A stretch of 40,170 nt of DNA from NCBI GenBank assembly GCA_964517495.1, contig CAZFER010000057.1, forward strand, positions 1 to 40,170, given 5' to 3'. This DNA is from CAZFER01 sp964517495. Lineage in GTDB: Bacteria > Hinthialibacterota > Hinthialibacteria > Hinthialibacterales > Hinthialibacteraceae. Numbering within the stretch: position 1 is the first letter of the stretch; each line of letters begins with the position of its first letter. Positions 34,284 through 40,170 of this stretch are shown here, one piece after another. The position numbers and the translations under genes were made by a program. The notes beneath the pieces are model-generated. The model saw nothing but the letters and a program-made list of their open reading frames with translations, made no database searches and was not told the DNA's origin.

Positions 34284-34373
34284 TTATTTTACAATTTCAA
34301 TAATAAAGTTTATGAGTATTATTTAAATTAGTGTATAATCTCTTGTGAATTTGATGCAACATGGGTGTATGCA

Positions 34374-34812
34374 ATGACGTCTGAGGGTAAATGGTCAGCC
34401 ATTTGAAGTTCCATTCCCCTCCCAAGATTGGGAGGGCTAGGGGAGGGTTGATAAGAAAGCCTTAAGTGTAATCCTTTAGCCCCCCCCTAACCTCCCCCAT
34501 TTCATTGGGGGAGGAATAGTGGGGCCAATTATAGGTTTTTCCTTGTTTTCCACTTAATATGGATGACATGTTACGTCTGAGGAAGGTAAAATATTAAATA
34601 TTGTGAGTCCGTCTGGTGAAGACACTTGGGTGGCAGGGCAGATTGCTTGTGGAATAGCAGACCGGGGTGCTGATGCTTTTCTTGATGTTGTGCATGAATG
34701 GGTTGTTCCAGTTACATCATGGTCTCATGATTCACATATCTTCCACTCCTTCGTTGACCCTATTTCATCAAAGCGGGATAGTTTAATGCGTAGACACAGG
34801 AGCAATGAATGA
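34374..34812 (+). pseudogene. second TIR gene, broken by MITE insertion
   Basis: An ATG at 34374 followed by ACG TCT GAG is interrupted by a MITE at 34387-34574. The frame resumes after the 8-bp repeat with AAGGTAAAATATT. If the element and one repeat are removed, the frame reads MTSEEGKILNIVS and continues PSGEDTWVAGQIACGIADRG and ADAFLD, a TIR_2-type start (family pattern ISHSGEDTWVAKQIAxxI...FLD). After FLD the similarity ends and an unrelated tail runs to TGA. It is thus broken twice. A TATAAT at 34334-34339 lies upstream. Confidence 0.65.
34387..34574 (-). mobile_element. MITE-like element, copy C (188 bp)
   Basis: Same length and layout as copy A, in the opposite orientation. Inverted repeats: GTAAATGGTCAGCCATTTGAAG-like at the left end and its partner ending GTTAC at the right. 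An exact 8-bp duplication, GTCTGAGG, stands at 34379-34386 and 34575-34582. Inside are the CCTCCCAAGATTGGGAGG and CCTCCCCC/GGGGGAGG hairpins. Confidence 0.85.
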
Positions 34813-37280
34813 AAGGTTATTTAAGAACAATCGTATTTGGCATCGTAATTTTATTATCAATTCACACACTGGCGGCGGCTCAGGTGAGTACATCTGTATC
34901 ATCAGTGACTCAGACTCCGACTGTCAAACCGTCAGAAGAAATTATAAAACCAGATGAGATTATTAAGCGGATTGAACAGAAACAAGAAAGTCTGGTCAAA
35001 GAAATAGAAAAAGTACAAAAAAGTGAAGTGGTTGGTTCAGCGACTCAAGTTGAACAAATAAAACCGATTATTGAGCAGCATGTAAAAACCCTGGAAGCAA
35101 TCCATTCGATTCATAGCCAACAAACTGTGGCATTGAACCGCCATATTTCCTTACAAACGCAACAAAAACAATATGCGGATGAATTGGCCAATTTTAAATC
35201 GGGTTCGATAGATAAAAAGGTTTCTTATATTGAATTGGACCGAACTCGGGAAGAGTTAAATGTTGAATCACTGCGAGGGGAAACCCTGAACACAAAGATT
35301 CAATTGGCTCAGTCATCCCTTAATCAGGCCAAAAAGACCTATAAGGAAAAACAAACCAAGGTCCAACAACTCAATGCTCAGCCGGAAGCCGAAAGAGGGA
35401 CCACCTACCCCTATCAATCAGCCCTGGCAGAAGCTGAAGTTCGGCTAGCCACTGAAACTCTTTTTTTGCACACCATTGAAACCAAAAACGAGGAGAGAGC
35501 AAAATCCGTTTATCAGACCTATCTAGAATTACTAAAACAACGTATCGACTATATGGAAAAGCATGCAACCTTTTCCTTTGAGGATCTTGGAGCTCAGCAA
35601 AAACGAATTGATAAGGATATATTCTCTATCAATCAGGAATTAAAGAAACTCAAAGACCAACAATCCGTGCTTCAAAATTTGTTATCCAATGTTCAAAATC
35701 AACGTGTCATGGCCCAGGGTGACAAACAGAGAGTATTGGAAGCGGAAGAAAATGCGCGACGCCATGAGGTTGAATCTCTACAAACCAAAATCGATCACCT
35801 GACGATCTATTTAGTCATGTTGGAGGACCAAAAAACAGCATGGCAACGGCGATATTCAATATTCAATTTTGATGTTGAAAAATCAGAATTGGATAAATGG
35901 CGAAGCGAAACACGGGAGAAGATCACCACATTAAACAATCAAGAGCAGATTTTAACCTTTCAGATCAATGATTGGCAAAACCGGCTTATTACATTGAACA
36001 ACACCATTACCACAACGACTGATGCGCCGGAAGGTTTGGTGCCTTGGTTAACACGGTATCAAAAAAGCCTCCAGCAGAGCATTGAGGATCTGCGCACCCA
36101 CCAGCAACGAATCGAAAGTACCCGACGTTTATTAAACAGGTTAATTGATGAGATCAACGAGGATACGGCCAAATTAACCCTGCAAGAACGCATTCGCATT
36201 ATTCTTGACACGGAATATTATCACAATCGATTAACGACATGGCTTTATGCTCTAATCACTGCGGTAATTTTATTTTTCATCTTTCTCTTTATCCGGCGCA
36301 TGCTGGTTGCCCGGCTTCAGCATTTTGCCAATAAAGACAAGAATTCGTTGGCCAATTTTTCGGTAGTCAGCATACAAAAAACCCATCCATTGTTTTTATT
36401 CATATTGGCTATCTACTTGGCTTCACTGATTTTGACGATTGATCAAAACATCCGAAAAGATTACTTGAATTTTATTTTGCAGGTTGCCTTGATAATTCAG
36501 GGAGCCATTTGGATTAGTATCTTTGTTCGCACTTGGATTTTCCGTTTTTTATTAAGAAAAACCAAGCGGGATGAAGCCAGTTTGGGTGCCATATCCATTT
36601 TCAATTTCATCAGTCAGATGGCCATCTGGTCCATTACGGTCTTGCTTGTTTTACAAAGCCTGGGGCAGGATGTCACCACGCTGATTGCCGGTTTGGGAAT
36701 CGGTGGTGTGGCGGTGGCATTGGCCTTACAAAATATATTGGGGGATCTATTCTCTTCCCTTTCCATTGTTCTTGACCGGCCGTTTGTGGTGGGGGATTTC
36801 ATTATCTTCGATAATTTCACCTTTTTGGGAACCGTTGAACAGATTGGAATTAAAACAACCCGTATTCGAAGTTTAACCGGCGAACAAATTATCTGTTCCA
36901 ACAGCGATTTATTATCCACACGTATTCGGAATTTTAAACGGATGCGTGAACGCCGGGTGTTGTTTCAAATTGGTGTGGTATATCAGACCTCCGCGGAGCA
37001 GCTGCAAAAGATACCCACCATGATCCGGGAGACTATTGAAGGGATTGATCAAACCCGTTTTGATCGTGCTCATTTCAGCAAATATGGGGACTTTGCCCTC
37101 ATTTTTGAAATTGTGTATTATGTGTTGGATCCGGATTACAACTTATATATGGATATTCAGCAGCGGATCAATCTGGAAATCTTCAATAAATTCAAACAGG
37201 AAGGTATTGAATTCGCTTATCCAACGCAATCCATCTTTTTGGAGAATTTCACCCAACCCCGGCCACCGGCAGAAGGATAA
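34809..37280 (+). CDS. MscS/MscK-type mechanosensitive channel with long periplasmic coil
   Basis: A 823-residue inner-membrane protein. A Sec signal (about 1-25) is followed by a long coiled-coil periplasmic region (about 45-460), several membrane helices (about 475-620), then the MscS core: GLGIGGVAVALALQNILGDLFSSLSIVLDRPFVVGDFI (about 628-665) with the pore-lining helix and beta-domain, then the C-terminal domain. The coil makes it resemble MscK or MscM of E. coli. Such channels open under membrane tension and release solutes after osmotic shock. ACAGGAG lies 7 bases before the ATG. It begins inside the tail of the broken TIR frame. Confidence 0.93.
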   Translation: MKGYLRTIVFGIVILLSIHTLAAAQVSTSVSSVTQTPTVKPSEEIIKPDEIIKRIEQKQESLVKEIEKVQKSEVVGSATQVEQIKPIIEQHVKTLEAIHSIHSQQTVALNRHISLQTQQKQYADELANFKSGSIDKKVSYIELDRTREELNVESLRGETLNTKIQLAQSSLNQAKKTYKEKQTKVQQLNAQPEAERGTTYPYQSALAEAEVRLATETLFLHTIETKNEERAKSVYQTYLELLKQRIDYMEKHATFSFEDLGAQQKRIDKDIFSINQELKKLKDQQSVLQNLLSNVQNQRVMAQGDKQRVLEAEENARRHEVESLQTKIDHLTIYLVMLEDQKTAWQRRYSIFNFDVEKSELDKWRSETREKITTLNNQEQILTFQINDWQNRLITLNNTITTTTDAPEGLVPWLTRYQKSLQQSIEDLRTHQQRIESTRRLLNRLIDEINEDTAKLTLQERIRIILDTEYYHNRLTTWLYALITAVILFFIFLFIRRMLVARLQHFANKDKNSLANFSVVSIQKTHPLFLFILAIYLASLILTIDQNIRKDYLNFILQVALIIQGAIWISIFVRTWIFRFLLRKTKRDEASLGAISIFNFISQMAIWSITVLLVLQSLGQDVTTLIAGLGIGGVAVALALQNILGDLFSSLSIVLDRPFVVGDFIIFDNFTFLGTVEQIGIKTTRIRSLTGEQIICSNSDLLSTRIRNFKRMRERRVLFQIGVVYQTSAEQLQKIPTMIRETIEGIDQTRFDRAHFSKYGDFALIFEIVYYVLDPDYNLYMDIQQRINLEIFNKFKQEGIEFAYPTQSIFLENFTQPRPPAEG

Positions 37281-37358
37281 ATTCCATCGAACTTTTTTCA
37301 TGAGTTAGAAGGTATAAACTATCCCCATACAAACGTGATATGCGAAGGGAGATTTCCG

Positions 37359-38171
37359 ATGACCTGGCAACACCGAAATTACAAATATATACCACTTTTA
37401 CTTATCATCCTAATTGCAGCTTGCGCGACGGCTCCTTTAACTGAGCGACGGCAACTGATTCTTTTGCCCAACTCGCAACTGGTGCAATTAAGTTTGCAAT
37501 CTTATCAAGAGGTATTAAAAAACGCGAAGATCGTCACTGATCCCAAATTACGTGCTCCGATTGTTCGCGTTGGGAAGCGCCTGGCTGCTGCCACGGAACA
37601 GTATTTACGCAGCCAAGGTTTGCCTACCGATCATTACGATTGGGAATTCACCCTTATCAAAGATGATGACACGATTAACGCCTGGGCGATGCCGGGTGGT
37701 AAGATCGCCTTTTATACGGGTATATTGCCAATCACTCAAAGTGATAAGGGAATAGCAGTGGTTATGGGCCATGAAATTGCTCATGCCATTGCCAATCATG
37801 GTAACGAACGGCTTAGCCAGGGATTACTGATTGAACTAGGGGGAGCGGCTTTATCCTATGCGCTGGAAGAGCAACCGCAAAAGACAAAAGATATGTTTCT
37901 TCAAGCGTATGGGGTGGGAAGCCAGGTTGGTGTGTTGCTGCCATATAACCGCATGCAGGAATCGGAAGCCGACCGGATTGGACTCACTTTGATGGCGATG
38001 GCGGGTTATGATCCCCGGGAAGCCATTCCCTTTTGGCAGCGCATGAACCAGGCAAGCGGCGGCAACCAACCTCCTGAACTGCTTTCCACCCACCCGGCAC
38101 CGTACAGCCGAATCGAGAACATAAAAAAGTACCTTCCTGAAGCCATGCCTATCTATCAGGCCAATCAATAA
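37359..38171 (+). CDS. M48-family metalloprotease lipoprotein
   Basis: 270 residues from the ATG at 37359, which has AAGGGAG before it; an ATG at 37335 is poorer. A lipoprotein signal ends LLIILIAACAT. The protease has HEIAH (138-142) as the zinc site, with Glu203 in ESEADRIG as the third ligand, and the family blocks INAWAMPGGKIAFYTG and STHPAPYSRIENI. It resembles E. coli LoiP/YcaL and periplasmic proteases that remove damaged outer-membrane proteins. It follows the channel by 78 bases and may share its transcript. Confidence 0.93.
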   Translation: MTWQHRNYKYIPLLLIILIAACATAPLTERRQLILLPNSQLVQLSLQSYQEVLKNAKIVTDPKLRAPIVRVGKRLAAATEQYLRSQGLPTDHYDWEFTLIKDDDTINAWAMPGGKIAFYTGILPITQSDKGIAVVMGHEIAHAIANHGNERLSQGLLIELGGAALSYALEEQPQKTKDMFLQAYGVGSQVGVLLPYNRMQESEADRIGLTLMAMAGYDPREAIPFWQRMNQASGGNQPPELLSTHPAPYSRIENIKKYLPEAMPIYQANQ

Positions 38172-38186
38172 GAAAGGTTTTTTATA

Positions 38187-38504
38187 ATGCTAAAAAAGAT
38201 AAAACTTATCATTATTTTAGCCATACTCATCATTGTGTTGGGCGGTGGGGCGTGGTTTTTTGGAACACACACCATTGTCAGAACCGATAAAGAGCATGTC
38301 CTATTGGAAAAAGATTCATTTAATTTTCAACATGTTTATCTTGATACGCGAGAATGGAGCATAAGTGATTATGCCGATCACCCTGAAGTCCTTAAAGGAT
38401 TAATAGCAAATGGGTATGACGAGTTAAAAGAGAATCTTAAACAATCGGAATTGGGTGAGAAGATCAAGAAGTTGGGTGAAACGCTAAAAGAGATTACTCA
38501 ATAA
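38187..38504 (+). CDS. small single-pass membrane protein
   Basis: 105 residues with an N-terminal membrane helix (about 5-27) and a charged helical periplasmic or cytosolic tail (HPEVLKGLIANGYDELKENLKQSELGEKIKKLGETLKEI). AAAGG lies 9 bases before the ATG, and it follows the protease gene by 15 bases. I do not recognise it. Confidence 0.68.
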   Translation: MLKKIKLIIILAILIIVLGGGAWFFGTHTIVRTDKEHVLLEKDSFNFQHVYLDTREWSISDYADHPEVLKGLIANGYDELKENLKQSELGEKIKKLGETLKEITQ

Positions 38505-38556
38505 GTTGTTTATTTGTAGACTTGTTCAAGATACTAAAAGAAAAAAGGTTCCGCAT

Positions 38557-39531
38557 ATGAAATACCTATTTTCATATTTCCCAATTCTCGTTGGCGTTTT
38601 TCTTCATGGTTGTGCTTCCAGCACGTTGGTCACCCCGATTGGCAATATTTCTTATGAGCCCAGTCTATCACCGGTTGTTGGGATCGATGCTGGTGGCAGC
38701 GGTAGTGTGGGTGTGGGATTGGACGGAAATCCATTGAAAACTGGAGATTCCATTTATGTCAACACCGACCAGAATATTAAAAACTTGCACTCTGTATCCG
38801 AGCAGTTTCTCCCCCAACCCATTGAAATGGAAGATCTTCAATTCTCTACTACAAGCAATCCTATCATGCTGGAGCAATCCTCATCACATTGGATTAATGC
38901 GGCCACTCCGCCTATCGATAAAACCGTTGAGTTTTTCCCCAATCGCGTAAAATCGTTAACCAAGCAAAAAGAACTGACGTTACTTACGATGTGTGTATAC
39001 GGTGAAGCCCGGTCGGAATCGTACCAAGGGAAATTAGCGATCGCCTCGGTGGTGATGAATCGAGTATCAATGGGTGGGTGGTATGGCAATTCTGTGAAAG
39101 AAGTGATTTTGAAGCCGTATCAGTTTTCCTGCTTTAATCGCAGAGATCCCAATTTTCCAAAATTATTCAAACCACAACAGAAATTATGGAATCTCTGTTT
39201 TAAAGCGGCCTGGAATGCCTATTCAAAGTTGAGCCAGGATCCAACCGAGGGGGCTAATCATTATTGCCGTCATGATATTTCTCCACCTTGGATAAAGAGG
39301 ATGAAAAAGACCAAGCGTATTGGTGATCATGAATTCTTCCGTTTTCCCCAACAGGCCATGAAGGATGTGTGGGAAACGTATTCAAGCACACCAGCAATCA
39401 TGCAGACTATATTGCAAAATAAGGAATGGCAAAATGAGTTTCATAAGATAGATTACTTAATCCGAACACATCAAGGCACACTAAAAGAACCGGTTGAAAC
39501 ACAACCCATGCAAGTTTCATACATTCATTAA
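38557..39531 (+). CDS. SleB-type cell-wall hydrolase lipoprotein
   Basis: 324 residues from the ATG at 38557, with AAAAGG before it and a lipoprotein signal ending VGVFLHGCAS; an in-frame ATG at 38506 adds an implausible polar leader. After a low-complexity linker (about 20-140) comes the Hydrolase_2/SleB domain: TLLTMCVYGEARSESYQGKLAIASVVMNRV with the likely catalytic Glu150, then PYQFSCFN and ANHYC-type blocks (GANHYCRHD). SleB domains cleave the glycan strands of peptidoglycan. Lipid-anchoring suggests wall remodelling rather than spore germination. Confidence 0.88.
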   Translation: MKYLFSYFPILVGVFLHGCASSTLVTPIGNISYEPSLSPVVGIDAGGSGSVGVGLDGNPLKTGDSIYVNTDQNIKNLHSVSEQFLPQPIEMEDLQFSTTSNPIMLEQSSSHWINAATPPIDKTVEFFPNRVKSLTKQKELTLLTMCVYGEARSESYQGKLAIASVVMNRVSMGGWYGNSVKEVILKPYQFSCFNRRDPNFPKLFKPQQKLWNLCFKAAWNAYSKLSQDPTEGANHYCRHDISPPWIKRMKKTKRIGDHEFFRFPQQAMKDVWETYSSTPAIMQTILQNKEWQNEFHKIDYLIRTHQGTLKEPVETQPMQVSYIH

Positions 39532-39545
39532 GCATCGGGTGAAGC

Positions 39546-40170
39546 ATGACACACGAATCAAAAAAAGCAGCTCATACTGAAAAACAAACAGATACCACCA
39601 TTCCCACCGCTCCTGGAGAGGAACCCAAAAAGCAACGCAGCTGGTGGCAAAATGTGGTTTTGAATGCATTGTTGATGTTTTGTAGCAGCCTATTTGCTGT
39701 AATCCTGTTTCTCATTATCGGAGAGATATGGATTCGCAGCCAGGAATTACCTGCTGACACAGGCAGCATTTATAAAATCCGTGAAGACAAACTTCCCTTG
39801 GTTGTGCTAAAACCAGGAGCTCAGGAAATATCGGGTGGTGCGCCGGTACGCATCAATCAACTGGGATTTCGGGGAGAGGAATACAGCCTGAAAAAGCCAG
39901 ACGAAACATTACGGATTATTGCGTTGGGTGATTCATTTACCTTCGGTGCTGGTGCGCCTGAAGAGGTATTATTTACCACTTTATTGGAAAAACGTTTGAA
40001 CAAGAAACTCGAAAAACCGGTGGAAGTACTTAATCTGGGAGTTTCTGACTACAACACGGATGATGAATTAGCACGTTTAAAGAACCTGGGATTGAAGTTA
40101 GAACCTGATACTGTACTGCTCTTTTATGTTTTGAATGATATTGAATTGAAAAATGAATATCTTGAATCAC
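39546..40170 (+). CDS. SGNH/GDSL-like hydrolase with membrane anchor (partial, runs off the window)
   Basis: 208 complete codons up to the edge, still open. A polar N-terminus with a membrane helix (about 37-60) precedes an extracytoplasmic SGNH domain: ALGDSFTFGAG (block I, Ser130), NLGVSDYNTDDELARL (block II) and FYVLNDI (block III Asn). These proteins act as acyl or acetyl esterases on glycans and lipids. It is read from the ATG at 39546, 14 bases after the previous stop, with a GGGTGAAG before it. The C-terminal HxxD block lies beyond the window. Confidence 0.82.
   Translation, partial: MTHESKKAAHTEKQTDTTIPTAPGEEPKKQRSWWQNVVLNALLMFCSSLFAVILFLIIGEIWIRSQELPADTGSIYKIREDKLPLVVLKPGAQEISGGAPVRINQLGFRGEEYSLKKPDETLRIIALGDSFTFGAGAPEEVLFTTLLEKRLNKKLEKPVEVLNLGVSDYNTDDELARLKNLGLKLEPDTVLLFYVLNDIELKNEYLES

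Overview
The window reads as chromosomal DNA of a Gram-negative bacterium of moderate GC content. It carries a TolC-type outer-membrane channel, an RND pump, sigma-54, several lipoproteins and several Tat-type signal peptides. A Tat-exported sulfatase, a Tat-exported Gfo/Idh/MocA oxidoreductase, a Tat-exported sugar isomerase/epimerase, a DUF5107 protein and a YdjC-like deacetylase together resemble the gene content of PVC, Hydrogenedentes or Lentisphaerae-type genomes. That placement is an inference from gene content only. No rRNA, tRNA or CRISPR array was seen.

Layout. 1-314: a truncated response-regulator receiver. 315-6981: a tight five-gene operon (vWA protein with a membrane helix, dynamin/SrfC-like GTPase, SrfB-like actin/Hsp70-fold ATPase, membrane coiled-coil protein, membrane protein with a possible GrpE-like C-terminus). 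This is the best candidate for a little-described system. 7250-10286: nadA, a gamma-carbonic anhydrase homologue and a convergent Mur-ligase. 10870-16274: glycan-related genes (DUF5107, sulfatase, oxidoreductase) separated by mobile-element debris. 16792-20295: three exported proteins in an operon-like row, followed by decayed coding fragments. 20711-27520 (minus strand): a complete heavy-metal efflux operon with a tandemly duplicated metal-binding region in the adaptor. 27589-30160 (minus): an FKBP-methyltransferase fusion, a YdjC-like deacetylase and an uncharacterised protein. 30600-33388: rpoN, a sugar isomerase and a small basic protein whose upstream region carries a near-consensus sigma-54 promoter. 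33688-34808: a TIR-domain island with one intact TIR gene, a second TIR gene broken by a MITE, and a vapB-like antitoxin remnant. 34809-40170: envelope genes (MscS-type channel, M48 lipoprotein protease, small membrane protein, SleB-type hydrolase, SGNH protein running off the end).

Overarching signals. A family of 188-190 bp MITE-like elements occurs three times (10603-10790, 14461-14650, 34387-34574), with terminal inverted repeats and, for two copies, 8-bp target duplications. Removing the third copy and one target repeat restores an open reading frame with a TIR signature. Several gene stubs lie between genes (receiver, transposase-like N-terminus, membrane-protein N-terminus, vapB), so the intergenic spaces record repeated insertion and decay.
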